From assembly GCA_017617545.1 (NCBI GenBank), contig JAFZVZ010000001.1, positions 50,371 to 114,370 on the forward strand: a stretch of DNA of 64,000 nt. Reading direction: 5' to 3'. Under the pieces are notes generated by a model. That model was not told the origin of the DNA, did no database searches, and worked only from the letters and a program-made list of their open reading frames with translations. This stretch comes from Lachnospiraceae bacterium. Lineage in GTDB: Bacteria; Bacillota; Clostridia; Lachnospirales; Lachnospiraceae. How positions within the stretch are numbered: the stretch's first letter is position 1; each line of letters begins with the position of its first letter. This document shows, in pieces, positions 1 to 8,600 of the stretch. A program made the position numbers and the translations under genes.

Positions 1-1
1 G

Positions 2-283
2 GTCAAGGAAGAGCTGCAGAAGGCAGTTGATGTGTGCGCAGGCGCGTACAAGCAAGTGTATGAACACATGCAGGAGGTTGTGGAGCGTCCGTTCTATACG
101 GCCTATACAGACTTTACCTCTGCACAGGGGTCGTCGGTTGGTTTCCTCGGAAGCAATCTCAAGAATATGGTGCTCGGCTGTGCGGTCGGCGCAATCCTCG
201 CATGCGGACTATGGTTTGTGAGCGCATTTACCGCTGAACTGAAGCGCGGAAGCCGCAAAGAAGACGGAAAGGAGGAGGCATAA
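2..283 (+). CDS. C-terminal end of a membrane protein, probably Wzz-like chain-length determinant (5' end outside window)
   Basis: The reading frame is open from the window edge to a TAA at 281-283, so only the last ~93 residues are seen. They contain one hydrophobic segment (NMVLGCAVGAILACGLWFVSAF) followed by a short basic, charged cytoplasmic tail (KRGSRKEDGKEEA). A membrane-proximal C-terminal helix with a short charged tail is the layout of Wzz/chain-length-determinant polysaccharide co-polymerases. The next gene starts one base after the stop and is also a two-TM protein with a long extracytoplasmic part, so the two probably form one polysaccharide-export operon. Family assignment is inferred from layout and context. 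Confidence 0.5.
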   Translation, partial: VKEELQKAVDVCAGAYKQVYEHMQEVVERPFYTAYTDFTSAQGSSVGFLGSNLKNMVLGCAVGAILACGLWFVSAFTAELKRGSRKEDGKEEA

Positions 284-284
284 G

Positions 285-2018
285 ATGAAGAATTCGAATG
301 CTGTTAACTCCTCCAAAAGTACAAAGAGCAACAGAAAGAAACTTCCGGTGCTGTGGCGCAGAGTGATCGGTCTGCTGTGTTGCGCGTTGGTAATCGGCAT
401 TATCGTGTCCTTTGTGACATTTTTCAAGAACCGCTCGGAAGACCGTGTGTCCGTAACGTTGCAGATGTCATTTGACGGAGCAGCGGACGGTATCGCGCCG
501 AACGGATATCGTTTCGATGTCGCAGAGCTTTTGTCTGACGAGGTAGTGACGGGGGCTCTGAAAGCGACGTCGCTTGACGGCAAATGCACGGTGGACGAAA
601 TCCGCAAGTGTATCACGGTTTCCGGACGGTATCCGTCAGACATAGTAAGTCAGACGATGAGTTACGATTCGCTGCTGGATTTTACGGCGAATCGACAGCT
701 TACGATTGATAAGTTTCACCCGACACAATTTACGATCACGTTGGAAAATCCGGCGGATAACAGATTGTCGAAGGCGCAGATGCAGTCGTTGCTTGAGAAT
801 ATCATTGCAGAGTACAAGAAGTATTTTGCAGAGGTAGCTGTTATGGGTCGGCCCGGCGATGCGGAGCCGTTTGATCTTGCGGATTACGACTATGCGCAGC
901 AGTTGGAGATCATAGAGCGACGTATACGGATCATGGGAAGCTATGCTTCGGAGATGTATGAGAAAGAGCCTTCGTTCCGCAGCAGTGACGGCGGGTTCAA
1001 TGATATCGTGGTTCGCCTTCATAACCTGATCAACAATGACATCAGCCGCATCAGCGCTAAATTGACGCTGAACGCGTTGACAAAGGACCCGGAGCGTCTG
1101 CTCTCGCAGTACCGTTACGAGCTGAAGAATTTGAACAACCAGCTTGCGGCTCAGAACAAGGTACTTGCGCTTGTGGACAAGATGGTGGGCGCGTACGAGA
1201 AGGCGGATATCCTCTACATCAGCACGCAGGATGCGCTGACCAAGATCGATGGTAACTCCTCGGAGACCTACGATAAACTGGTTGAGATCCGCAAGGATAT
1301 CGCGGACAGCAACACGAAGCTCAACTCCCGCAAGGAGGACATTGTCCTGAAGCTGCAGGATCTGCTTGGCGGCGTGGACAGTAAGGTTGTAGTGAATTCA
1401 GATTCGGAATTTGTCAACCGCGAAGAATCTGCAGATCCGAATGCTAATACGTCGGACAATGAACCCGGCGAGAACGATACCACGGATATCGACGGAAGCG
1501 GTTCAGGTGATACCGATGCTAATTCCGGTGATAATAATGGTGCCGGGGAGAACGGTAACAATAGCGGTTCCGGTGACGGCAAGATCGATGACAACGGTTC
1601 CGGTAACGGTACGGCAGATATCGATATCACCTCGTGGACCGATGAGCAGATCGTAGCGGCACTCCAGAAAGCTGCCGAGAACTCGGCAGGACAGCGCGAG
1701 TCGCTCGAGAAAGAGATCAGCATGCTCGTCGCCCGTTGCGACGAAGTTATGAGGGATTTCAGCAAGATGCTTCAGGACTGGAACGCGGAGAAGGTTAACG
1801 ATCTTACGATGGAAGTCGGCAGGTATGCCTATTCCCGCCAGGGGGTTGTTTCCTCGGCATTCATCCGCAACGGCATCAAGCGCATGGGTCCGTTCATGGC
1901 AGTGGCAATGATCATCAGCCTGATCATGATCATCGTCTCGAATGTGAAGGATGAGAAGAAGCATAGCGACGTGAAGAACAACGATGCGTTGACGAAAGCC
2001 GTTGGCAACGAAGACTGA
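285..2018 (+). CDS. Wzz-like two-TM membrane protein with large extracytoplasmic coiled-coil domain
   Basis: 577 aa. A TM segment near residues 27-47 follows a basic N-terminus, and a second TM (about residues 530-552, FMAVAMIISLIMIIVSNV) precedes a short charged tail. The region between is predicted outside the cell and is helix-rich. It is interrupted by a low-complexity Asp/Gly/Asn/Ser stretch at about residues 385-445, followed by more helix. Two terminal TMs around a helical domain fit polysaccharide co-polymerases, which set chain length in Wzy-type polymer export. No kinase domain is present. It starts one base after the upstream partial gene. A GC-rich hairpin at 2078-2105 ends the transcript. 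The family call rests on topology only. Confidence 0.55.
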   Translation: MKNSNAVNSSKSTKSNRKKLPVLWRRVIGLLCCALVIGIIVSFVTFFKNRSEDRVSVTLQMSFDGAADGIAPNGYRFDVAELLSDEVVTGALKATSLDGKCTVDEIRKCITVSGRYPSDIVSQTMSYDSLLDFTANRQLTIDKFHPTQFTITLENPADNRLSKAQMQSLLENIIAEYKKYFAEVAVMGRPGDAEPFDLADYDYAQQLEIIERRIRIMGSYASEMYEKEPSFRSSDGGFNDIVVRLHNLINNDISRISAKLTLNALTKDPERLLSQYRYELKNLNNQLAAQNKVLALVDKMVGAYEKADILYISTQDALTKIDGNSSETYDKLVEIRKDIADSNTKLNSRKEDIVLKLQDLLGGVDSKVVVNSDSEFVNREESADPNANTSDNEPGENDTTDIDGSGSGDTDANSGDNNGAGENGNNSGSGDGKIDDNGSGNGTADIDITSWTDEQIVAALQKAAENSAGQRESLEKEISMLVARCDEVMRDFSKMLQDWNAEKVNDLTMEVGRYAYSRQGVVSSAFIRNGIKRMGPFMAVAMIISLIMIIVSNVKDEKKHSDVKNNDALTKAVGNED

Positions 2019-2029
2019 CTAATTTAAGG

Positions 2030-2045
2030 GACTGACTAGTCAGTC
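2030..2045. repeat. 16-bp perfect palindrome GACTGACTAGTCAGTC
   Basis: This perfect palindrome lies 11 bases after the stop of the Wzz-like gene. A direct copy of its left half (GACTGACTA) overlaps that stop codon at 2013-2021, so alternative pairings are possible. Its role is unknown: it could be an operator, part of the 3' end structure, or a mobile-element footprint. Confidence 0.6.
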
Positions 2046-2077
2046 AGAGAAAGTGACCTGAAAAACATGAGAATTTT

Positions 2078-2110
2078 CCCCCTGAGCCCTGACCGGTTCA
2101 GGGGGATTGC
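2078..2110 (+). terminator. Probable intrinsic terminator after the Wzz-like gene
   Basis: CCCCCTGA (2078-2085) pairs with TCAGGGGG (2098-2105) around an 11-nt loop, followed by a weak T-rich tail (attgctttgtctt). It lies 60 bp after the stop codon and just before the promoter of the GH13 gene. Confidence 0.5.
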
Positions 2111-2116
2111 TTTGTC

Positions 2117-2145
2117 TTGCAAGGGTTGCGCGCAGGTGGTATACT
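2117..2145 (+). promoter_or_regulatory. Sigma-A-type promoter of the GH13 gene
   Basis: TTGCAA at 2117-2122 and TATACT at 2140-2145 are separated by exactly 17 bp. It lies downstream of the ATG at 2067, which argues that the real start of the GH13 gene is the later ATG at 2196. Confidence 0.7.
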
Positions 2146-2195
2146 GTTCAGGAAGTTTACAAGGAGCGGGCGTTCGCAGGAACGCCGAAGGGATC

Positions 2196-4343
2196 ATGGT
2201 GAGTACGGAATCACAGACAATGGAAAATCAAACCGAAGGACTTTCGGTGACGCGGGATCTGGAGCCGTTCGTCCCCGAGGCCGTCTTCAGCGACGGCACG
2301 GAGATGTTCCGCTCGCCGTGTGAGCCGGAGATGTACGACACCGTGACAATCCGGCTGCGCGTCGGCAGAAACCAGGCGGGCAGAGTGTCGATCGTGTTCA
2401 GGGAGCGCACGCGATGCGTGGACATGAAACGGTACCGCAGTGACGACCGCTTCGACTGGTACAGCGCGAAGGTGGAGCTCATCGACCAGTACCTCCACTA
2501 TTTCTTCGAGGTGGCGACGCAGCACGGCGTGTTCCGCTACGACCGGCTCGGCGTGATGCTCGCGGACCGCGAGACGGTGCCGTTCCGGATCACCCCCGGC
2601 TTTCACACGCCGAAGTGGGCGAAGGGCGCGGTCATGTACCAGATCTTCGTCGACCGCTTCTGCAACGGCGACCCGACCAACGACGTACAGACAGGGGAAT
2701 ACTACTACATCGACCGCTACGCACAGCGCGTGACGGACTGGAACCGCGCGCCGGACGCAAGCGACGTGCAGGAATTTTACGGCGGTGACCTTCGAGGGGT
2801 CATTCGGAAAATGGACTATCTCCGCCGGCTGGGTGTCGAGGTCCTCTACTTAAACCCGATCTTCGTCTCGCCGTCGAGCCATAAATATGATATTCAGGAT
2901 TACGACCACGTGGATCCCCACTTTGGCGTGATCACGAAGGACGCGGCGACGGGTCTCTGCGAGGGAGACACGGTAAATGCCCATTCGGCGCAGTACATCG
3001 CGCGCGTCACGAGCCACGAGAACCTCACGGCGAGCAACGAGCTCTTCGCGGAGTTGGTGCGTGAGGCGCACGCGAGAGGGATGCGTGTTGTCATCGACGG
3101 CGTGTTCAACCACTGCGGTTCCTTCAACAAATGGATGGATCGCGAGGGCATATACCGCAACGCGGAAGGCTTTGACGATGGCGCGTACGGCGTGCCGGAC
3201 AGCCCGTACCGTACATTTTTCGATTTCGAAAAGAACGCGGAAAATGCAGGGGACGCGAACGGTTTTTCCGCGAACCCGGCGGACGCTGACGATCCGTACG
3301 ACGGCTGGTGGGGCCACCCGACGCTCCCGAAGCTCAACTACGAGGAGTCGCCGAAGCTGAAAAATTACATCATGCGCATCGCCCGCAAATGGATCAGCGC
3401 ACCCTACGGCGCGGACGGCTGGCGGCTTGATGTCGCGGCGGATCTGGGGCACAGTAAGGAGTACAACCACGAGTTCTGGAAGGAATTCCGCAGGGACGTG
3501 AAGGCCGCAAACCCCGAGGCGCTGATCCTCGCGGAGCACTACGGAGACGCGTCCGAGTGGCTTGCCGGCGATGAGTGGGATTCCGTGATGAACTACGACG
3601 CGTTCATGGAGCCTGTGAGCTGGTTTTTGACCGGCATGGAGAAGCACAGCGACGAGTACCGCGAGGACATGCTCAACAACGAGAAAGCGTTTGATTTTGC
3701 GATGCGCTGCAACATGGCGCGCTTCCAGACGGCATCGCTGCAGGCGGCGATGAACGAGCTTTCCAACCACGATCATTCGCGCTTCTTGACGAGGACCAAC
3801 CGACGCGTCGGCCGCACGGCGACCGTGGGCGCGGCGGCAGCGGACGAGGGCGTAAATCCGGCGGTGATGCGAGAGGCCGTGATGATCCAGATGACCTGGC
3901 CGGGCGCGCCGTGCGTCTACTACGGCGACGAGGCAGGCCTGTGCGGCTGGACCGATCCCGACGACCGACGCACATACCCGTGGGGCCACGAGGATCTGCA
4001 GATGATGCAGTACCACCGCGAGATCATCCGCATCCACAAATCCTACGAGGTGCTCCGAACGGGATCCCTGGTGATGCTCGTCGAGGAGCCCGGCATCCTG
4101 GCATATGCCCGCATGAACGAGACCGACACCGTGATCACCGTGGTCAACAACAACGAGGAAGACCGCGAAGTCACGATCCCGGTGTGGCGCGCCGGCGTCC
4201 ATGACACCCAGTCACTCGTCCGTCTGATCCATACCAACCGCGACGGTTACGGCATGGACACTCAGATCTACATCCCCCGCGACGGCTACATCACCTTGTG
4301 TGTGGCAGCCACCGGAGGCACCGTACTCAAGAATATGCGGTAG
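2196..4343 (+). CDS. GH13 alpha-glucan hydrolase (neopullulanase/cyclomaltodextrinase-like)
   Basis: 715 aa, no signal peptide, so probably cytoplasmic breakdown of imported maltodextrins. An N-terminal beta-rich domain (about 25-140, CBM34-like) precedes the (beta/alpha)8 barrel. The four GH13 motifs are intact: VIDGVFNHCG, DGWRLDVAAD with nucleophile Asp412, LILAEHYGD with acid/base Glu447, and LSNHDHSRF with transition-state Asp526. A small C-terminal beta domain ends the protein. This layout is typical of neopullulanase, maltogenic amylase and cyclomaltodextrinase enzymes (GH13_20); the exact specificity cannot be told. I placed the start at 2196 because the 2067 ATG lies upstream of the promoter; 2220 is also possible. 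The gene appears monocistronic. Confidence 0.9.
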   Translation: MVSTESQTMENQTEGLSVTRDLEPFVPEAVFSDGTEMFRSPCEPEMYDTVTIRLRVGRNQAGRVSIVFRERTRCVDMKRYRSDDRFDWYSAKVELIDQYLHYFFEVATQHGVFRYDRLGVMLADRETVPFRITPGFHTPKWAKGAVMYQIFVDRFCNGDPTNDVQTGEYYYIDRYAQRVTDWNRAPDASDVQEFYGGDLRGVIRKMDYLRRLGVEVLYLNPIFVSPSSHKYDIQDYDHVDPHFGVITKDAATGLCEGDTVNAHSAQYIARVTSHENLTASNELFAELVREAHARGMRVVIDGVFNHCGSFNKWMDREGIYRNAEGFDDGAYGVPDSPYRTFFDFEKNAENAGDANGFSANPADADDPYDGWWGHPTLPKLNYEESPKLKNYIMRIARKWISAPYGADGWRLDVAADLGHSKEYNHEFWKEFRRDVKAANPEALILAEHYGDASEWLAGDEWDSVMNYDAFMEPVSWFLTGMEKHSDEYREDMLNNEKAFDFAMRCNMARFQTASLQAAMNELSNHDHSRFLTRTNRRVGRTATVGAAAADEGVNPAVMREAVMIQMTWPGAPCVYYGDEAGLCGWTDPDDRRTYPWGHEDLQMMQYHREIIRIHKSYEVLRTGSLVMLVEEPGILAYARMNETDTVITVVNNNEEDREVTIPVWRAGVHDTQSLVRLIHTNRDGYGMDTQIYIPRDGYITLCVAATGGTVLKNMR

Positions 4344-4471
4344 GATAGCCGTCTCGGAAAATGCAGGAAGAAAACAGGTTTTAACTCAATACACATACGC
4401 ATAACACAGACCCACAGGTACGCAAAGCCATTTGCAATCCGTATCGTTCCTGTTTGCGGAGCAGATACAAG

Positions 4472-4776
4472 AGGTGTGCTTGTACCTAATCTGCTCCAGC
4501 GAACGCAAAGGTTTTCCTCGCGCTACACAGAGCAGAACCGATCCGCTTGCCGAGTGAAGCATGTGATGAGTCCTTGGCGAGCGTGAGTGCGAATAGAGGC
4601 GATGCGAGTGTGTTTGAGCGAAGCGAGTTCGCGAGCAGCGCCTCTTGGTATGAGCGCGTGACGGTCGCCTAGTACTCATCGACCGCAGAACGAGGCATCG
4701 GATCGGTTCTGCAGAAACCTGTGTGCACGAGGAAAACCTTGATTTTCTGCGGCAGATTAGGTACAATACACACATG
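4472..4776. repeat. Giant foldback element A (about 305 bp inverted-repeat hairpin)
   Basis: Long arms pair end to end. TTGTACCTAATCTGC (4480-4494) pairs with 4752-4766 (perfect, 15 bp). AGGTTTTCCTCG and GCAGAACCGATCCG in the left arm each have perfect complements in the right arm. Near 4567-4583 GATGAGT..GGCGA pairs with its mismatched complement ending at 4681, and GAGGCG/CGCCTC closes the inner stem. The loop holds TGTTTGAGCGAAGCGAGTT (4611-4629), identical to the loop of element B at 17571-17589; both are followed by GGTATG. There is no ORF of note inside. With 4344-4471 and 4777-4828 it fills the whole gap between the GH13 gene and the ABC operon. Confidence 0.8.
4739..4767 (+). promoter_or_regulatory. 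Promoter in the right arm of foldback A, reading into the ABC operon
   Basis: TTGATT (4739-4744), 17-bp spacer, TACAAT (4762-4767). The -10 overlaps the 15-bp perfect arm of the foldback, and the first downstream ORF starts at 4829. The fit to sigma-A consensus is good but transcription is inferred. Confidence 0.55.
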
Positions 4777-4828
4777 ATGCGCGCACAGCGCGGCGGCGCC
4801 CGGGAGAAGGGGCCGGAATGGAGGACAT

Positions 4829-4933
4829 ATGAATTTTTTCAGCAAGAAGAATCAGAAGAGAATCGTCACCATCCTTGCAATCGTACTTGTAACGGCAATG
4901 GTAGTTGCCCTTCTGGCATCGATGTTCCGCTAA
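4829..4933 (+). CDS. 34-aa single-TM peptide at the head of the ABC operon
   Basis: Predicted peptide: a polar basic N-terminus (MNFFSKKNQKR) followed by one TM helix (IVTILAIVLVTAMVVALLAS) and a short MFR end. GGAGG at 4820-4824 sits 4 bases before the ATG. It lies 22 bp upstream of the ABC ATPase gene and behind the promoter at 4739-4767. Short Lys-rich one-TM peptides of this kind are common and poorly annotated in Firmicutes; some, such as the stressosome-anchoring Prli42, are functional. Membership of that family is not claimed. Confidence 0.6.
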   Translation: MNFFSKKNQKRIVTILAIVLVTAMVVALLASMFR

Positions 4934-4955
4934 AACCGGAGCAGTAGGGGAAGAA

Positions 4956-5645
4956 ATGATAGAAGTCAACGGCATCACGAAACAGTACGGGAAGAAGGTA
5001 GTGCTGCGGGACGCGACATTTTCCGCGAAACAGGGCGAGTGCGTCGCCATCGCGGGCGCGAACGGCAGCGGCAAATCCACGCTTCTCAAGATCCTTGCGG
5101 GCACACTGCGCGCGAACGGAGGCACGTTCACGGCGTTCGGGCATGACATGCTGAAGGAGCCTGCGGAGAGAGAGCGACTGATCGGATATGTGCCGCAGGA
5201 GAACCCTCTGATCGCGGAACTCACGGCGCTTGACAACCTGAAACTGTGGTACTGCAACAGCCGCTACGATATCGAGCAGGAGCTCGAGCGTGGCACGCTT
5301 GCGATGCTCGGGATCCCGGAATTTCTGCACGTTCGCGTGGACGCGATGTCGGGCGGTATGAAGAAGCGTCTGAGCATCGGCTGCGCGGTGGCCAATGACC
5401 CGCCCGTGCTGATCCTCGACGAGCCCGACGCGGCGCTCGATCTGATCTGCAAGGAGGCGATCCGCGACTACCTCGCCGAGCACAAGCGGCGCGGCGGCAT
5501 CGTGCTGATCACAACGCACGACGAGGAGGCACTCAGCCTGGTGGACAAGCTGATGGTGATGCAGGACGGATATCTGCGCGAGGTCGACAAGCACCTTCGC
5601 GGAGACGGATTGCTGGCGGAGCTCAAGAAGGGGTACGTCGGCTGA
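4956..5645 (+). CDS. ABC transporter ATP-binding protein
   Basis: 229 aa. All ABC ATPase motifs are present: Walker A GANGSGKST, Q-loop PQENP, signature MSGGMKKR, Walker B VLILDEPDAAL and H-loop TTHDEE. The ATG at 4956 follows an AGGGGAAG site and is preferred to an earlier in-frame codon at 4905 that would overlap the 34-aa ORF. It is the cytoplasmic motor for the two ABC-2 permeases at 7347 and 8597 in the same operon. The substrate is unknown; ABC-2 systems export drugs, lipids, polymers or peptides. The unusual LDEPDAALD, with Asp in place of the common Thr or Ser, is tolerated in the family. Confidence 0.92.
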   Translation: MIEVNGITKQYGKKVVLRDATFSAKQGECVAIAGANGSGKSTLLKILAGTLRANGGTFTAFGHDMLKEPAERERLIGYVPQENPLIAELTALDNLKLWYCNSRYDIEQELERGTLAMLGIPEFLHVRVDAMSGGMKKRLSIGCAVANDPPVLILDEPDAALDLICKEAIRDYLAEHKRRGGIVLITTHDEEALSLVDKLMVMQDGYLREVDKHLRGDGLLAELKKGYVG

Positions 5646-5710
5646 CGTTTGACGGGAGAGAAACAGCGAGGGGAAACCTTCCCGGGAAGTGCGTTACGGA
5701 GAAATTTTAC

Positions 5711-7321
5711 ATGGAACAAAATCGGAAGCTCGTCCGACCGCCGTTTGACAGCGACGGCAATGTCGTATGGACGACGGAGGAAAAACCGATGAAGAAAAAA
5801 GCCCTGCGGTGGTGGGTATGGCTCATCCCGGTGGGGCTTATTTGCGTTATCGGGATCGGCGTGCTTCTGTATCGCTCGGCGAATCGCAAGACGCCGCAGG
5901 AACTGTGCCGCTCGGCGCTTCGCGACGCGCTCGAGGAGGCGATCGGATACCGCGAGCCGCTGATGAAGGCGATGCACGCGGAGGATCTGGCGGGATACCT
6001 GAAGGACACGCCGACGGACGTCGGGCTGTCGCTGCAGCTCCAGAACACCGATATGACGCTGGCGGATTTCGGGTTTGGCAGCGCGGAAAATTCACCCGCG
6101 CTCTCCGGTTACCGCGGCATGGGCTTTACATTCATCACGAGCTACGACGGACAGGCGGTTTCCGTCGATACGAGATTTGCCGTGAGCGCGCTCAGCCTTT
6201 CGGTGATCCAGATGCGTTACGCGAACGGCGAGCTGACGCTTGCGTCTCCGAAGATCATCAAGGAAGTGCTCTCGCTTCCCATCGGGGATGCGGCGGAGCA
6301 GTGGAGACAGTCGAGCCTGTGGGAGCTGCTGCCGGAGGCGGATCGGGAGAGCGCGCAGACCATGGTCGGCGCCGGGATCGATTACGGCAAGAAGGCGCTT
6401 GCGCTCGGGAAAAATGTGCGCGACGCGATCATCTCGGCATACCCGGGCGGCGAGTCGGCGCTCGATGAGCTGGTGGATGCCATCAGCTATGAGCAGCTGA
6501 AGAACGATGACGGCAAGGAGCTTACGGAGCGCATCGTTGTCGGCTCGGAGAAGGTGCCGTGCTACGTGTTCCGGATCAACCTGGATGAGGAAGCATTTTA
6601 CGATATCGCGGACCGGATCTCCGCGGCGCTCGGGATCACGCATGAGACAGAGCCGGGGAAAAGGGCATGGCGTCTGACGCCCCAGCCCGACGGCGGCAAC
6701 GGGATCAATCTGCTCGCGTACGTGACGAAGGAAGGCGAGCTCGCGCAGATGACGGCCGAGGTCGACGGGTTCGTGAGCGAGAAGCCGGCTCATTTTACGA
6801 TGAAGCTCCGCTGCATGGGATCGGAGGATCCGCAGGATAAGATTTTGCTCAACATCAACGGCGATGTCGACGGCGAGGAGTACGAGCTGAGCGCGAAGAA
6901 GACGGTCAAAGCGGACCGTTCCCGCGTTTCGTCGATGTTTGAGATCTCGGTGAAGGTACCGGGCATGGATCAGTACGGACTGAGCGGCAGCGCCACCTAC
7001 AATATCAGCGGCGGACTGTTGGAGGTTACGGCCAACGCGGTGCGCCAGGGCAAGACGATCGGCACGGTCGACCTGTCCGCGGAGTGCACATACAAGACCG
7101 GCTGGGACATGAAGATCCGCGAGCTTACATATCGCGATCGCGCCAGCGAAAAATTCATCACATTATACGGTCAGTTATCGATCGGTCCGTCCCGCGACGG
7201 CGTGCTGGATCCGGCGGGCGAGAAGGTTTCGCTCCTGACCCTGACGGGCGAGCAGGCGCAGGCGATCATGCAGGAGGCCATCGATCAGATCAACTGGTAT
7301 TACAGGCAATTCTTCCGGTAA
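5711..7321 (+). CDS. Membrane-anchored extracytoplasmic protein of the ABC operon, function unknown
   Basis: 536 aa. A charged N-terminus of ~35 residues is followed by one TM (WVWLIPVGLICVIGIGVLLY); the remaining ~480 residues are predicted outside the cell. That part is rich in alternating beta-like segments and has no catalytic motif I recognise. It sits between the ABC ATPase (65 bp upstream) and the first permease (25 bp downstream), so it may be an accessory or substrate-capture subunit, or a stress/immunity lipoprotein-like partner. GGAG at 5697-5700 supports the start at 5711. The overall shape recalls large uncharacterised DUF proteins found next to ABC-2 transporters in Clostridia. 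Confidence 0.7.
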   Translation: MEQNRKLVRPPFDSDGNVVWTTEEKPMKKKALRWWVWLIPVGLICVIGIGVLLYRSANRKTPQELCRSALRDALEEAIGYREPLMKAMHAEDLAGYLKDTPTDVGLSLQLQNTDMTLADFGFGSAENSPALSGYRGMGFTFITSYDGQAVSVDTRFAVSALSLSVIQMRYANGELTLASPKIIKEVLSLPIGDAAEQWRQSSLWELLPEADRESAQTMVGAGIDYGKKALALGKNVRDAIISAYPGGESALDELVDAISYEQLKNDDGKELTERIVVGSEKVPCYVFRINLDEEAFYDIADRISAALGITHETEPGKRAWRLTPQPDGGNGINLLAYVTKEGELAQMTAEVDGFVSEKPAHFTMKLRCMGSEDPQDKILLNINGDVDGEEYELSAKKTVKADRSRVSSMFEISVKVPGMDQYGLSGSATYNISGGLLEVTANAVRQGKTIGTVDLSAECTYKTGWDMKIRELTYRDRASEKFITLYGQLSIGPSRDGVLDPAGEKVSLLTLTGEQAQAIMQEAIDQINWYYRQFFR

Positions 7322-7346
7322 CGGCAATCGCGAATAGGAGCACCTT

Positions 7347-8600
7347 ATGTGGAAACTGTTTCGCAAATTCCTCGGACTTGAGGCAAAACGGGCAGTGAAA
7401 ATACTGCCGCAGTACTATCTGGGCACCGCTCTTCTGGTGGCCCTTTTCGCCGTGGTCGCGCTTGCCGGCAATGCCGCGATGAGCAAGGAGGAGAAGGAAG
7501 ACCGCGTGGAGATCGCGCTTGTGATGCAGGACACGTACCTGAAGAACTACGGCATGGACGTGCTGCAGTCGTCGGCGAGCGCATCGTCGGTGTTCCGCTT
7601 TACCGAGGTGACCGAGGAGGAGGCGCTTGCGGGCCTTAGGGACGGCACGTACGACGGCGCCATGGTGTTCCCTCCGAATTTCATATCGAGCGTGTTCGGC
7701 AACGGCGAATCCGGCCCCGCCAAATTTTACGAGCCTCCGACGATGAACAGTCTCGACCAGGGCCTGATGGAGGGCCTGATCGAGGTCGGTACCGGCCTGA
7801 TCGCGGTGTCGTCCTCGTATGTCGCGGGAGCGTTGGATATCGCGTCGCAGTACGGCGTCGAGGGCAACGCGCTCACGTACATGCAGGATGAGATGGAGCT
7901 CTACATGGCCGCCCGCGTGATCAACCGCGAGGACACGTTCGTCAAGGCGGACGCGTCGGGCACGGACGGACAGACGCTGTTCCAGTACTATTTCTGCGCG
8001 GGCATCGTGATGCTTCTGATGCTCGGCGGCGTTGCGTGCGGAACGCTTCTGAAGGGCGACGCGAAGTCCTTGGAGGACCAGCTTGCCATGCACGGGATCA
8101 AGTCCCCGCTGCTCGCGCTGGCGCGTTATCTGGCGGTGCTTCTTTTGTTCTTCATCTTCTACACGACGGTATTCTTGGTTTTGTATATGACATGGCTCGG
8201 CAAGCCCGACACCATGGAGAAGTATTTTGCGATCACGAAGTTCGCGGAGCTTCGAAACTGGTATCTCGCGGGACTTCCGCTGCTGACGCTTGCGGCGGCG
8301 CTCGTTCTCTTGGTGTACACCTTCGCGGCGAACCAGATCGGCGGAATTTTGCTTTTGTTCCTGCTCACGGCGCTGATGGGTTACGCGTCGGGCTGCATCG
8401 TGCCGTCGGCGTACCTGCCGAAGGCGGTGCGCAGCATCGGCCGCTACCTTCCGACCTACACGATGCTTCGCGTCTCGGTCGGCGGCCTGCGGCAGAAGGC
8501 GGAGTGGGCGCGCACGGGCTTTTTGCTTTTGGAAGCGCTGATCGCATGGCTGCTGACGGTTGGTATCATGTCCTGGAATCGACGGAGGGAACAGCGGTGA
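7347..8600 (+). CDS. ABC-2 type permease subunit 1
   Basis: 417 aa. Layout is that of ABC-2 exporters: one TM near residues 27-45, a soluble extracytoplasmic domain of ~170 residues, then a block of five to six TMs in the C-terminal half ending in a basic tail (SWNRRREQR). Its stop codon overlaps the GTG start of the next permease, so the two are translationally coupled and probably form a heterodimeric channel. The ATPase is the gene at 4956. Confidence 0.85.
   Translation: MWKLFRKFLGLEAKRAVKILPQYYLGTALLVALFAVVALAGNAAMSKEEKEDRVEIALVMQDTYLKNYGMDVLQSSASASSVFRFTEVTEEEALAGLRDGTYDGAMVFPPNFISSVFGNGESGPAKFYEPPTMNSLDQGLMEGLIEVGTGLIAVSSSYVAGALDIASQYGVEGNALTYMQDEMELYMAARVINREDTFVKADASGTDGQTLFQYYFCAGIVMLLMLGGVACGTLLKGDAKSLEDQLAMHGIKSPLLALARYLAVLLLFFIFYTTVFLVLYMTWLGKPDTMEKYFAITKFAELRNWYLAGLPLLTLAAALVLLVYTFAANQIGGILLLFLLTALMGYASGCIVPSAYLPKAVRSIGRYLPTYTMLRVSVGGLRQKAEWARTGFLLLEALIAWLLTVGIMSWNRRREQR

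Noticed and set aside
2067-2195. Earlier start for the GH13 gene
   Set aside because: A good -35/-10 promoter lies downstream of it, and the extra residues resemble no GH13 N-terminus.
2850-4202. A 450-aa minus-strand frame inside the GH13 gene
   Set aside because: Its product is Val/Arg/His-rich shadow sequence, while the + strand has all four GH13 motifs.
8036-8596. Upstream extension of the second ABC permease frame
   Set aside because: It overlaps the first permease in another frame, and the extension is Arg/Gly shadow sequence. The coupled GTG at 8597 has a proper ribosome site.
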